Shown: positions 1 to 26,133, counted from the stretch's first letter. The stretch: 64,000 nucleotides of DNA from Imbricaverruca yamaguchii (GCA_034440575.1 JAOTOL010001545.1:434001-498000), one strand, 5' to 3'. Notes: a model not told the origin generated them from the letters alone. Program-made: numbers and translations.

Positions 1-9
1 ATCTATCTA

Positions 10-78
<69 letters not shown>
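1..78. repeat. AT-rich microsatellite
   Basis: A short ATCT run passes into an uninterrupted AT dinucleotide repeat. It lies in the intron, or upstream region, just before the first visible aldehyde dehydrogenase exon. Confidence 0.97.
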
Positions 79-80
<2 letters not shown>

Positions 81-153
81 CTCCATGCGGAGTGCTTGTG
101 TTTCCGTCGCTCCGCCCGGCCGACGTGTGACGTCGATGCTCCCCCGATTCTAG

Positions 154-13357
<13,204 letters not shown>

Positions 13358-13388
13358 GTAGGCCTCCGCGCCACGGCAATAACCTGGT

Positions 13389-14060
<672 letters not shown>

Positions 14061-14160
14061 TGACGCTGAGGGCGACTCGGGGCCGGCGTCTGCTCTGTAG
14101 GCTGCTGGAGCATCCTGCGACACATTGGCCAGTGAATCGGCCGCAATGACACCATCATAT

Positions 14161-17100
14161 CTCAGATTCCGTTTCAAGCTGGTTTGTCGCGTAATCAGGT
14201 GCTGCTAATTCGCCTGTGTAATTTGTAGGCTGATCCAACCAACGGGCTTTGAGTTATGATCTCGGGCAGTTTTGAGAGGTCACAAAAAGTGGTTCTCTTC
14301 AAGAGCATATAACTTCTAACCCACGTAAAACACAATTTTACCTTCACCCCTTTTTGCATCGCAGGTCATCAGGAAATCGAGTCAAGAAGTAAAGTCGCAG
14401 AAATCAAGGAATTTATCAGTGCTATATCTCGCCCAAAAAAAATATTTGATTTTAAGAAAATGACCTCGTGACCTGTTATTTCATTGCATTTCGTGACCCA
14501 TGAACAATTGAAACTGACTGATTTGTACCCTGAGAAAAAACGGCACACATTGTTTAGCAAATGAGGGGGTACAAAATATTGGGTGTTGTCTATTAGTATA
14601 ATTTCCATGACAGGGAAACACCGACTGTCCTATTTAATGGCGCACTCATCGTATCACGAGTGTGGCGGTTGTGTGGATTACTATACCTGGTGATTGTTTC
14701 CAGCTCTTTTCGTGATATAATTTTTAGGGCGTGTCAATTCCAGTGGTTCTATAGTTCCAACTCTATTTTTCCCATAGTTTAGTGTTTTTACGGTCTTGGT
14801 ATACTTGTGCAGGGTAAAATACTTGTGACGCCACGAAAGATCCGTAAGGTCACTGTTGTCACCATGTTTGGTGTGCTGACGCGTCGCACCCCTCCCCTGA
14901 AATAACCGTGATGGTCGAATTTCACAGAAGTACGGATTCGACGATGATCTACCTGCCATTCTGCAGTAAAGACAGCATCCAGTTTGGGGCCTGTGGGTGG
15001 TCGTGCCGGCGTGCTACTTCTCCGAACCATCTGAGTGCGGGCGAGTGCAGCGCCGAATGCCGTTCATGTGTCGAGTGTTAGCAGCTGTGCGCTGAGACAG
15101 CTCCGTCATGTAATCATTGTTGTTATCTCGAGCAGCCGCTATTGTATCCGTTGTAAAAGGGTGTATTTTGTGGTTTGTTTATTCCGTGGCGAGGTACGTA
15201 TGCGCCACTGACCTTTTGGTTCAAGCCTACCTGCGAGTATGCTGCACGCGTACGTCTTTCGTAGCGATAGCTGCCAGTGCGAGTGTGGTGCATGTTGGTG
15301 ATTTCCAAGGCCGCGTTATAAAGCGCGATCCACCAAAGCATTGCTTTACACAGTTAAACGGGCTATTCCATTGAGGGACGCATCCCATGTGAATGCGCCT
15401 AAGCGGCATGCAAGGTAATTCCAACCGATGGTGGATGTAGCATTCCGGCTGCAACATGAATTATCACGATTACGACGCCAGCTTCCTCCACATTTGCGTT
15501 TTGTCACCTTGCAAAACCAACTTTATCGGTTGATAGGATCAACATTGGAAATTTGAGCAACATCATTCTATGTTAATTGGTGAACCATAGTTGAAGCTCT
15601 ATGGAAATTATTGAAAGGACAAAGAGCGCACCCAGTACTTTTGTGAGGATTTAGTCCCGCAAGTTGCCATGGTTAGGTGCTCTTCGAGATTCATGGGCGG
15701 ATAATCAGCATAGGAAACTCATTTTTCGCTGCTAATGAGGGCCCAGCATCTTGGTGGCTGAACCTGATGCAACGGCACAACAATTATAAAGCTGTTGAAC
15801 GAGTGAAAAATGATGGAAGGAGCTCTTCTATAGCAGTAGTTTTTTTCGGTGAAAATCGGTGCGACTTGCTATCAACGAAATACTGAATAGGCACCCTTCC
15901 CGAATGCTTTGATTGATTTCATATATTTGAATGCTTTGCTTTGAATGCTTTGATTGAACTTCGATTGACATCAGTGTTTACGCAATTGCCTCAGATGTGG
16001 GGAAGAGGCAGGTTATGGGCATCACCTGGTGCTTTACACTACATTTTTCGCAAACATGAATACGATGGCAATCGCTATGGGACCTGTTGAAAGCGCAGAA
16101 GCTATCCTGCAGGTGAGGAGGGGCAAACCCGAGTATATTTTTTTCTGCGCAACGGCCGTAGGGTCAATGTGAAACTCGTCCAAAGTTTGAGATGCTCCCG
16201 ACCTTTCCCCCGCCGGTTCCTACGTCCGTTAAAGCGTAAAATTTGAGTTGCTGGGTGGATGGAGTCCACCAAACATGGGAGAGGCTCGAGACCATCCAAA
16301 GAAATAACAAACTCCACCTTTGTCATCTGTACAAGTAAAACGCAACACAAAAGCCAAAATGAATCATGTGAGAAGCTCGCGGAGAAGCATCACCGGACGT
16401 CCCTCTGTGGTGCCAACTTCAGGTTCGCCGCGGTGCTGCGACACTGCCCCGCTTGGGCTCGCAGCGCGCAGTGTGGCTGCGTCCGAGTTGCTCTGTACAT
16501 ACACTTATGCACCTATTCGCTTTGTTTGTTTGTTTTTTTTTTTTTTTTTTTTTGGTGAGCAGGACCGTTCTCCACGTGTTTGTTTGATGAACGGGACGCG
16601 GAGTCGCACCAATCCAAGCACAGATCAGACCGAGCAGAAGCTGGGTAGTGTTGGACATGAGCGTAGTTAGCCGGAGGTGGAGCAGGGAGGCGACTACCAT
16701 CCACCCCGTTATTTCTCGGCGGTGCCATGGGAACTGGTACCCCGCACACTTCGCGATGGTGCCTCTTCTGGGTGACAAAAAGCGCCTATGCATGATGTTC
16801 GAATGTGCCTAGAAATTTTCATCCGAAGGTGGCCCTCAAAGAACCAAAATGTACAAAGGAGTACAAAAGGCGCCCGCCCTGTGGCAGTCTTGAGCGCTCC
16901 CTCTTATAATTTTGGTAAGACTATGGCGCCCCGTGAAATTCATCCTCCCTCCTGCGCACTTACTATCGCTTTTGAGTCCCCGGTGTTCGATATTCCGCCA
17001 AGCGGACGACTGTCAGCATCTGTTAAATGTGAGCTTTATCCTGCGGGCTATATGAAGATTTGTGTGAAAAGCAATACGTTTGGAACGTGACTCCGAAACC

Positions 17101-17760
17101 AACGTCCGGAAGTAGTTTTTAGTGCACTATGGGATGGAACAGAAGTGGCCCAGGCTCATTTGGCGGTACAGACTCGGCTCAAATCTTGGCATGTCGTGAC
17201 CAAGGTGCACACGAGGATCCCTCCCCTCGCGACACCGGCCTTGCTCAAACCTCTGCGAGCCGTAACCGAGATGCACAAGGATGACGTTAGAAGGGCAATT
17301 CAAAATATTGTAGGGCTGGTGTCCCACAATGAGCATTGGAAAATGTGCCCGTGAGCCGAGGACCGGCGTCACCCGGTCAATGGTAAATTTTCCGTTTTAA
17401 GGGGCCAGCGTGCTCCGATGCTTCCCCGCTCTGTCGTCTGTGGGTTCGGACATCGACTTCCCTCGGGATCTTCCTGGCCATGCATCTGTTCTTCCAAAGT
17501 GGAGGAATCTATTCGTTACCGTTGTGCCATATGGGCTACAAACATTCTTCGTCATTTTGTGTCGCAACATTTCGAAGGTATGATTTTGTAACTGCGGTGA
17601 ATTGCCACTAGCGAGGTACGGATTGAAGTGATCGGTTAGCTGTTAGGACTAGATTGTATGGGAATCCATGTGGTAACTGCCGATATGCGATTTGTTCCGA
17701 TTTATTTTCCAAAGATTCCAGACAGGGCAACTCTAGCCCTGGTTTCTGGCGGTTCCCTGA
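14161..17760. other. Stretch without recognised genes
   Basis: About 3.6 kb between the ALDH3 and UNC119 genes. It has a T-run near 16530-16552 and no array, tRNA or protein motif that I can support. It may hold the 3' end of ALDH3 or upstream parts of UNC119. Confidence 0.5.
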
Positions 17761-18372
17761 AACTGGTGGGCAAGTAGGTACCTACATACCTACCTATCTG
17801 GGTAAGGATGATCTTAGTATTTTGTAAGTATTCCTAGTTACAACTAGAGGTGGATAGATGATATTTACGCTTGTAGGTGTATACTTTGGAACCCTTTGAG
17901 TTTGAATGGACATGGATGGAGTTGAAAAATTATTGATGGGGCATACAGGTGGAGAAGTGGTATGCAATAGCAAGTGCATTCTGCACATTCTGCAAGATCA
18001 GTTGGGGTGAGTAGGTAGGTTGATGGGTATCTTTGTAAGTACATTGTTTGGAAATGGGATGTAGTAATGCTTTGGTGGGATGTAGTCATTTACCCACACA
18101 TTTTGCATGATATTAAGTGAATAGGGCTAAATATGCTGAGGTAGATACTTACCCAGTTGGGTGCATAGGATGTTGGCCAGACTGCAAAGTATGCTACTTT
18201 CAACAAGAGCTTGTCAGTGTATGGCAGCAGCCAGTGGTGTGGTAATTAATGCAGGCATTCGCTGGTAAGTTCACACATGACATAAAGAAGAAAATAAGGT
18301 TTAAATTAACAGGAGGAAGTTTTGTGCTCATTTTGTTGCCATGAAGCAAGCAGTAAGGTTGGGTTTGGTTAA

Positions 18373-18395
18373 GTTAGGTTAGGTTAGGTTAAGCT
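18373..18395 (+). repeat. Short interstitial TTAGG run
   Basis: Three consecutive TTAGG units, flanked by TTAAG variants, match the arthropod telomere motif. It is too short to show a past chromosome end and could be chance. Confidence 0.7.
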
Positions 18396-19125
18396 TTTGT
18401 TGTAGGCAAGAAAATATTCAAAACATTTGCTAGGAAACTTGAGAAAAAAGGTTTGATTATGCCAGCTGGTTTAAATATAATTCATTATACTGAGTTAGGT
18501 TTATTAGTTTCCTTTTTTAAGTGGAAAAAGAAAGAAAATGTTCCAATTGAAAATGGCAAATTTGTGCTGTAAAGCATTAAAAAAAATATTATTGGAGTGT
18601 ATCATTACAAAACAATGCTTATGAATGTGACTAAGATAATGGTACCACTCATTTTCTGTCCAAGTGCTTTCTTTTCAGGTTGTGGGGAAAATAGCACCAA
18701 GATGGGGTCTTTGAGTTAGGCAACAACATAAAAGATATGTTAAAAAATATAATGAGATGGAACATAACAACCTAATCTAGCCTAACATCTTGTTAGGCTA
18801 ACTCAGCCATATTTCAACTATCCCACAATTATTTCAAATTTTAGATATGTGGCTGAAGAAGCCATGCAGGCTGCTCAAGTCTATTGTTTCTTCCTAGTTA
18901 CAGGATCAAGGCCTATTCCAATTTTGTCAGCCTTGTTTGTGATGTCAAGACGTATACCACTGTTAGATGGCAAAATAGTTGCTTTGGGCCTTTGCTTGCA
19001 TTTGCCATTGCCTTGGCAACTGCATACTGGATGTGATCTGTGACTGTACTGCCAGGTGGCATGGCTGTCCTGCCTCACACTGACAAAATAAAGCAGTTTT
19101 GCAGTACTGTCCTGAGCATATCACA

Positions 19126-19213
19126 ATGAGTGTCAAGAAAGGAACAACAAAAGAAAAGGGCACTGGGATTCTGTCTGGTACCAGCAAGACCACATCAGTC
19201 AAATCTTGTCAAG
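19126..19213 (+). CDS. unc-119: UNC119 exon 1 with start codon
   Basis: The ATG in CACAATGAGT opens [12 protein letters not shown] and a Ser/Thr/Lys-rich disordered leader; the exon ends CAAG/GTATGT in phase 1. No other in-frame ATG with better context is seen before exon 2. Codons are far less GC3-rich than in exons 3-6, in line with the CpG-poor patch around it. Confidence 0.8.
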
Positions 19214-22200
19214 GTATGTGATCATTTTCATATAGTATTGTTGTCACTAGACTAGATTATATCCACGGAAACCTCTATCATGGCATACCTGCTTGTGCCA
19301 TACTCCCCTTTTTCCTAATGCTCTGACAAATGTATTTCAGCCATATTGTGCTGATACTGCACAAATGCTTCTGACTGTCTTTACCCCCCTTCAGAGGCAA
19401 TCACTGAGGACTTGTTGCTGACAAAGGAGGAGATCACTCCAGAAGATGTCCTCCACTTGGAGAAGGTGACCAAAGGTCAGCACTGGCTTTGCTGTAGATG
19501 TCAGAGTTGACCTCAGTCTTGTGGTTTGATTCAAGCTTGTGCAAAGGTTTAATTCAACTAGAGATTGGAGACTTGGTTTTATTAAAACTTGGAATACTTA
19601 GTTTTGGCTTGCCATAAGCTTCCCCATCATTTTCTGATGACATGGGAAGTGAAAACTGTTCTTGTATTTCAATTAAGTCCTTGACTTACAGGAATGGTGC
19701 TACTGCTACTGCTGCTGGGGATTAGATTGTAGGAAAATGAGAAGGAATGTTCATTGCATCAAAATGCATTGATTCAGCCTATGCTCGTTTTAAAAAAAAT
19801 ATCAGAATTATGATTGCTGTTTTGATTGGAGCAATAGCTTGCACACAATGGTCGTAACTCATTATTTGTTGGGATGTCACTTTTTTATTGAAGTGACTAA
19901 GAAAGTCCTCTGCCCAAAAAGGTGAACATAGTTTCACACTTTATTTGTACTACTATAGTTGATGCACCCTAAAGCCCAAATAACTAACTACTTGTACCAC
20001 TATGTCAGGCTGGTGAATGGTCGAAGATGATTGCATCTGGCATTATGCATTATTATGTTCCACCACAGTATAGGTTTGATATATATTGTCCCCAGTATGC
20101 ATTCATCTGTAAGGTGAAGTTCTAAGCTGCATGTTGCAGGTGAAAAATGATGCATGCAGTATGTGGTCCTATTAGCACTAAGCCACCACCACCCTGTTGG
20201 ACATACGACGTGTATGCTACTTTCCAGACTATCTGTGCACTCCCGAGGCGAACGTGTTCAACATCGACTTCACCCGGTTCAAGATACGTGATCTAGACTC
20301 CGGTGCCGTGCTGTTCGAGATCGTGAAGCAGTCTGCCAGTGAGTGGGTCGTGGTGCCATGTTGGCCTGCCGAATCATCAAACCACGTGACGAAGGTGTGA
20401 CCTGCTAATCGCTCGTACGTTCGCGGCTTCTGTGGAGGAACGTGTGGTGAATAAATAGTCAGCCACTTGCTGCCTCTATCACCGAAATCTCCCAAGTGTA
20501 GCAGCTAGACTGCGGGTAGCTGTTGCCCTGTTGTCATGCCGGCGAGTTTTCAGACACGTCTGAACTACCCACTGACCGCTGTTGTAGGATAACGATGCTA
20601 TCTGTTCTGTATGACTGTTATGATCGATCGGGGGTATGATGTGTGCGTTGCCTCGCTCCTCTCCTGTTGTGTTGCCCGGTGAACACAGTCCCATAACCGC
20701 CACAGGTGAGGTCGAGGAGACGGAGGTGCCCAATCCGAACTCGAACGCTGGCCGTCTGGTGCGCTACCACTTCACGTCCAAGTTCCTCAAGCTGAAGATG
20801 GTCGGAGCCACGTATGTTGCACCATTGCTTTTTGTCATATACGTTAAAAGCTTCCCTTCGCCCTCTCTGTGTGTTAACCTGTCATGAACTTGACCTGACT
20901 TGACCTCGGTGACCTGACATGACTTTGAAACAATGTAGCATAACAATATAGATCAAACAAGTCGCTAGTGTTGCCAAGAACACTTCCTTTTTGCCAATAT
21001 ACGTGAAGCGCATCAGCGCCGATATTTGTGGCCTGGCGCTGATTTTTTTTAACTTTAACGACCCCTAACTCGAACAATTTTCGGTCGATTTTCGTTTTTC
21101 TTAATTTAAACAACGTGCAGGTCATATCTAAGTAGGTACACAAACAATGGCGTATATAGCCCGGTAAAATTTGGAGTTCTCGACGAAAAACCGGAGGGCT
21201 GGGCGGATTTCGCCCCCACCCTCTCCAGGGCGCGTGTTAATGGATCGATCACGTTTGGGATGTACGGAGCCGGAGCCGGTACATTTTGCCCGGAGCCGTC
21301 CCAAATTTTCCCGGCTCCGCATACCTGCTTAAAAGTGCAACACAATGCTGTGGGTGCAACAATACGGTGCAGTACTGTGCCGTGGCACAGCACAGTACTG
21401 TGAGCGTCCACCCTTAAACGAGCGGTAGATAACATGGGCTCACGGCGTCCGTTTCCGGCTAGTGTTGTCTGGAGGCGGCTGTTGTGTACCGCGTAACCTC
21501 GTGTCGGCTCGGTCGATACGTAGGGACGGGGTGGGGGGCAGAGGATGACGCCAAGTCGGCACTTGTCGTTGCACGTTATTGAGTTACGTCCGGAACTACA
21601 GCGGTGTTCGCACGCGTGGTGTAGTCGCTGGAAAAGCTAACGGCGCCCGCTCGGTGTCGGGAAGTTAGTGCGCCACGCCATTGAGCTTACGTTATCTAGA
21701 CAGGATACGCGGAATTGGGCAGCCGCCTCGGTGGCGAACGCCGTACTCCGGCATATCAACGCGAATGGTGGCTTCCACTCCGGAGTACGCTTCTCATAGG
21801 CGCGCTCTATCGTGCACTCGCTTTGCCTATTGCTAATTATGTTTTGAACGTCTTCTTGCGCAAGATATGTTCTGCGAACGGTGAAATTTGCGGGAAAAGA
21901 AAAAGGGATGAGCTGGCCTATAAGTTGAACAGTCGTCTCTCATTCATCATGTTGCAGAGTTGGAAATACGAGCCATCACTGGAAGGTTCGTTTGAGAACA
22001 AAAGCTGCCTGATAATGCCTTCTTGCACGCTACCGCTCGACCGGCCTGCTAGCCCACGCCACCAGGGAGCCTTGTAGCAACCGGCCAAGTCATTTGGTTG
22101 AACGTACTACAATGTGAGAGGCAGGTTGATTTGTCCACCCATGCTGTTTGGAGTTCAGTGCTAAATGGTTCCAACGCTGCAGCGTTGGAAATACAATTTG

Positions 22201-24091
22201 TGGCAGCGCGCCGGCCCATACTGTCGCTGATCCTCGGCCACGAGGAGCCTGTGTTGTGGGTTGACGATGCTGATGCTTCCGCACTGGTCAATGCGACGTA
22301 AATGAAGCCCTTGAACAGAACCAAAGATGCAGGAAATGGCCCGACACGGAGGTGTTTTCAGAAACCGTTCAAAATAAACTAAATCGCAGGTTGGAACACC
22401 TTTCTGTTTTGTGCATAATGTCTATATTTTGTGAAGTCATTGCCAAGTTGTTGAGGTTTTGTCGAGGAGTACCCTGCTACATCATGCCTTATCTTATCGC
22501 TGGCCGCTCGCCGTGTTGCCTTCCGCTTGTTCGTGACATGCTATGGTTCTTTTGTGAAGTCACGACACACTTGCCGATCGTGAGCGACTTACTCCTTTTG
22601 TAGCGTTGCCCCTGTTGTAGCATTGCTACTGTTACAGCGTTGCTCTTGTTGCAGCGTTGTTCCTGTTACGGCGCGTCGTTCCTGTTGTACTGTTGCCCCT
22701 GTTGCAGCGTTGATCCTGTTACGGCGCGTTGTTCCTGTTGCAGCATTGATCATGTCACGGCGCGTTGTTCCTGTTGCAGCGTTGCCCCTGTTACAGCGTT
22801 GCTCCTGCTGCACCGTTGTCCATGTAGCAGCGTTACCCCTGTTACGGCGTTGTCTCTTGTCCCATTACAGCTTTGCCCCTGTTACAGCGTGCCCTTGTTA
22901 CACCGTTGTCCCTGTTGCCCCTGTTATAGCGTTTCCCCCGTTGCCCCTGTTGCAGCGTGGAGTTCACGATCGGACCAAAAGCCGTCAACAGTTTCCGCAT
23001 GATAGAGCGTCACTTCTTCCGCAACAAGCTGCTCAAGACGTTCGACTTCGAGTTCGGGTTTTGTATCCCGAACTCCAAGAACACGTGCGAGCACATTTAT
23101 GAGTTCCCCAGCATACATCCGGACACGGGTGAGTGCCAGCGGTGGGATCAGTGTGTTGTATCTGGAATCAATGTGCTGTTGTCAGCACGTGCTGAGTCCT
23201 TTGAGCCGAAAGTCGCGACTTTAGGTTTGACTAGACACTGATGGAAAAGGTAATCTCCAAGTCTCCCGGAGTGGATGTCATATGTGTACGGCGTGGCAAA
23301 ATGTGACTGCTCGGCATGTAATATGATTCGATATTATTCAAATAGGTGTACAACTTCTTGATTCATTGTACCATAATGATATATGTGTATATGTATAATA
23401 TATAATACATATATATAATATATATAATATATGATATGTAATATATATATAATATATATATGATGTATAATATATATAATATAATATATAATATATATAA
23501 TATATGATATATAATATATATATAATATATGATATAATATATATATTATATATAATATATGTAGTATATATGTGTGTGTGTATGTATGTGCGTACGTACG
23601 CACGCACGCACGTGTATGTATGTGTAAGGGACCTACTAGAGACAAATCCAGGAAGGCCCACGTGCTCGGAGAGGCCCTTAAGAACTGAAGAGACCCCATG
23701 GACAGTAATTTGTTGCCGGGAAGAAAAGGGTAACGATACCCGTGTCTTATACTTCTTGACACGGGTCTCCTACCAGCACAACCAACATTGCTCTCCGTTC
23801 ACCAACTTCTTGACATCGGTCTGTCCATGCTGCTCCTGACTGGCCTTTTGTTAATACAAGCATGGCCGTGTCGTGGCCGCTGCTGTTCAGCTTCCCATAC
23901 ACGCTCCGACACCGGACCGCTGTCTGACGTCAGCCGCTAAAAGAGCTGTACGTACGTGCTCTGACACCGGTCCCCGGCCGGCAGTGGCCGAGATGATTCG
24001 TCACCCGTACGAGACACGCTCCGACAGCTTCTACTTCGTGGACAACAAGCTGATCATGCACAATAAGGCGGACTACGCGTACGACGCCTAG
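19126..24091 (+). CDS. unc-119: UNC119 lipid-binding chaperone, complete six-exon gene
   Basis: UNC119 proteins adopt the PDE6-delta-like beta-sandwich and bind N-terminally acylated (myristoylated or lauroylated) proteins, extracting them from membranes for delivery to cilia, synapses or immune signalling sites. Exons 19126-19213, 19395-19475, 20228-20338, 20706-20811, 22956-23128 and 23985-24091 join in phase to 222 codons including the stop (221 aa; family about 240). The N-terminus is a Lys/Ser/Thr-rich flexible region. The core carries [60 protein letters not shown] and [14 protein letters not shown], the family's most conserved blocks. Family assignment is firm; UNC119A versus B does not apply outside vertebrates. 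Confidence 0.96.
19395..19475 (+). CDS. unc-119: UNC119 exon 2
   Basis: 81 nt, phase 1 to 1, after CCTTCAG. It encodes [27 protein letters not shown] in full, where TPEDVL marks the start of the conserved domain. Confidence 0.9.
19958..19994 (-). mobile_element. Dispersed GGGCGC-type element, short copy
   Basis: The minus strand reads TAGTTAGTTATTTGGGCTTT then AGGGTGCATCAAC, a truncated copy of the family described at 10190. The CpG in GGGCGC has become TG here, which fits the surrounding CpG loss. Confidence 0.6.
20228..20338 (+). CDS. unc-119: UNC119 exon 3
   Basis: 111 nt, phase 1 to 1, after TTTCCAG. It runs from [18 protein letters not shown] through [14 protein letters not shown] to KQSA and ends A/GTGAGT. 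The GC3-rich, CpG-containing composition begins here. Confidence 0.95.
20706..20811 (+). CDS. unc-119: UNC119 exon 4
   Basis: 106 nt, phase 1 to 2, after GCCACAG. It encodes [19 protein letters not shown] and then [16 protein letters not shown]. The AC left at its end pairs with C of exon 5 to give Thr. Confidence 0.95.
20812..22955 (+). other. UNC119 intron 4
   Basis: 2.1 kb with no extra exon recognised. It contains a 22-bp perfect palindrome at 22169-22190 and, at its 3' end, a 17-bp minisatellite that runs into the exon 5 acceptor. Confidence 0.75.
22169..22190. repeat. 22-bp perfect palindrome
   Basis: TTCCAACGCTG followed directly by its reverse complement CAGCGTTGGAA, with no spacer. 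The centre GCTGCAGCGTTG resembles the unit of the minisatellite that begins about 410 bp downstream. Confidence 0.95.
22600..22960 (+). repeat. 17-bp minisatellite straddling the UNC119 exon 5 acceptor
   Basis: About 20 imperfect copies of GCGTTGCCCCTGTTGCA, some with TTACA or TTACG. The last copy provides the true acceptor (CCCCTGTTGCAG, exon from 22956), and the first exon bases CGTGG match the unit's CGTTG. Most copies therefore look like a pyrimidine tract plus CAG. Confidence 0.94.
22956..23128 (+). CDS. unc-119: UNC119 exon 5
   Basis: 173 nt, phase 2 to 1. It encodes [33 protein letters not shown] and [17 protein letters not shown], the heart of the acyl-binding beta-sandwich, and ends ACGG/GTGAGT. 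Its first bases are the end of the minisatellite. Confidence 0.96.
23375..23625 (+). repeat. AT-rich and GTATGT/ACGC microsatellite in UNC119 intron 5
   Basis: A compound array of TATAAT/ATATAT steps passing into TGTG, TATG and ACGC steps. Potentially open frames here are repeat artefacts. Confidence 0.95.
23985..24091 (+). CDS. unc-119: UNC119 exon 6 with stop
   Basis: After GGCCGGCAG. It encodes [20 protein letters not shown] then [15 protein letters not shown] and TAG. The HPYET..SFYFVD block is the family's conserved C-terminal strand pair. Confidence 0.96.
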
Positions 24092-26133
24092 CGGCAGCGC
24101 TGCGAAGCTGCCGGGGTGACGCGAAGACGGCTGCGAAGCGACCTCCGTCCCAACGACCACGTGGTGGTGTACGTGGGTGCGCTTGTGCCGGTCTGCGCGC
24201 GGCGTGCACCGGAGCCGCGGGGGGCGGGGCGGGGTGCTGCAGCCGGTGATGAGTGATGCACGGGCGCATGCCGTCACTGTCGGCGGATCTGACGTGGCAC
24301 GAAGCTGCTGACGGCGTCGCCGGACGGAGGCTGCGGCAGCAACTGGTGCGCGTGCGCAGCTGATGCGATACCTGCTCAATGGCGCTGTCGTGCCGTCGGC
24401 GCAGCAAGCCGGCTGTTCAGACCAGCGGGTGCGGACTAGACTGTGATCATCCTCGGCTTCGTTTGTCCCGAACCGCACCGCCGTCTTGTGTTTGTCCGCA
24501 GAATTTTGTCGTTTTGGTCGCTGGGAAAGCTGTGGTCGATAGAGTCGTGTTATGGAGTGTAGTTACGTTTTGCTCTCGAAATAATTTAGACGTGATTTAG
24601 AGGTGGCTGTGTGGGTATTTGTTCGCCATTGTGGTAAGTGTGCTATTGTCAGCGTCGGTTCCCGTAGTCAAGGCCATGGTAGCCGAGGTTATATAGTCAA
24701 GCCCGTAGTTCTAATGGTACCAAAGTTTGCATCTAGTCTGGTGGTGATCTGAAAAGCTCGCTCTTCGGTCTCATGAGCTCTTTACGACACTGCTGTGCGT
24801 GATTTTTGTCCGAGTGAGCACTGGGACACTTGCGATCTGCTGTGAACTGTGAAATGTCTCATCACACACTGCCACACCTCACCACACTAGTCACCGAGGA
24901 GTTATTGTTTCGAGGGACAAAAAGTGTGCACCGATGTGTTATGCCGAGCCTTTGAGCCATGCCAAAACCTGGCTGTTGTTCGTGATAATTGCAGGAAGGT
25001 AGGCATGCTTTTATTTGCTTAGTCACTTCCTCGGGTTTTTCTTCAGCACGTTTGGTATCAGGTGGTCGTTAAAAAAAAAAATATTTGTCACCCTCTGTTG
25101 AGTTTGCTAGTTGCATTTGGTCGTGTTATGGTATGAAATGTGATCTGTTCAACTGACTTGCCGTCGCTGGCTGCTCGGACAAATGTGTACACAACAGAAG
25201 CACCATGATTTTGAATGTAGCTGTACGTTCGTGATCCATTTTCATGAGTGAACTGCTATAAATTAGCTAACTACTTGACGCTGTGGTGTTTGCTGCTATA
25301 CTTCTGCTGTTCCCCTCCTTAGGCATGATGCTGGTATTTTCACTCCGCTGCCTCTGGTCCCGGGGTGACTATTCCACTGTGGAGCCGCTCAGTTGAGTCG
25401 ATTTCACGCGTGTGGTAGCGCTGGGCAGCGAGTTCGCAGTCTATGAAGACGTGTGGTGAACTCAGATATAGGGGTGGGGCGTAGCTGGGCGTTGGTACGA
25501 GGGCGCCTGTGATTAAGCACTTATAATATCAACATAGAGGTAAGTATCTGGACTTCGTGATGTCACGTATGATGTTCTGTACAGGCAAAGCTAAAGGCTT
25601 TGTGTGAAGTTTGGTAAATCAAGACTGAGCGCATCGCCCCAGTCTTAGCATGTCGGCCATAGTTAAGGAGGAATTAAATGGAAGTGCAAAGTTTTTGGCA
25701 TGCATTTATTGAGCTGGATCCGGCTGTTCCCAGGAGCTTGATCGTATTATTATATGATGAATACGCTGTGCCAATAGGAAACACATCGGTGATAGGATAG
25801 TTGGATCATATGGGTAGGTCCATTGTGGACGGGAGTATGTTAAAATATGAACGCACGAGATATTAATCCCCAACTGAGCATGGCATACATGGAAATAGTG
25901 ACAGTGCATTTGCGGGCTACGGAAGATGACACCCTAAGGCGATTAGAACGAGGCGATGTGATGAATGTGTGTCACCAGGTATTGGTGAAGAATGACGAGT
26001 GGGAAAGAAATTGAAGCGCCTGAAACTTAATCGACATATCCGTAAATGTTCACCGGTCACTTAGCGACACTAAAGATAACAAATTATCTCAGAGAGATCG
26101 TTCTTGCAATACCTTGCCAACTAAAAAGGCCTG
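24092..26133. other. Stretch without recognised genes after UNC119
   Basis: It starts with GC-rich sequence (to about 24450), probably the UNC119 3' UTR, then becomes AT-richer. I see no clear AATAAA in the first 600 bases and no protein motif or array. Confidence 0.5.

Larger units (their letters stand above)
17761..20200. other. CpG-depleted patch over the 5' end of UNC119
   Basis: By eye I count about seven CpG dinucleotides in roughly 2.4 kb, where base composition would predict tens. The flanks, including UNC119 exons 3-6, are CpG-rich. TG and CA are abundant. This is the footprint expected of germline methylation, which in arthropods is known to favour the 5' part of broadly expressed genes. 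Confidence 0.8.

Noticed and set aside
14100..14205. Terminal ALDH3 exon after CTCTGTAG
   Set aside because: A 34-codon frame to TAA exists in phase 0, but its residues do not resemble known ALDH3 ends and the acceptor follows a microsatellite; left as a possibility only.
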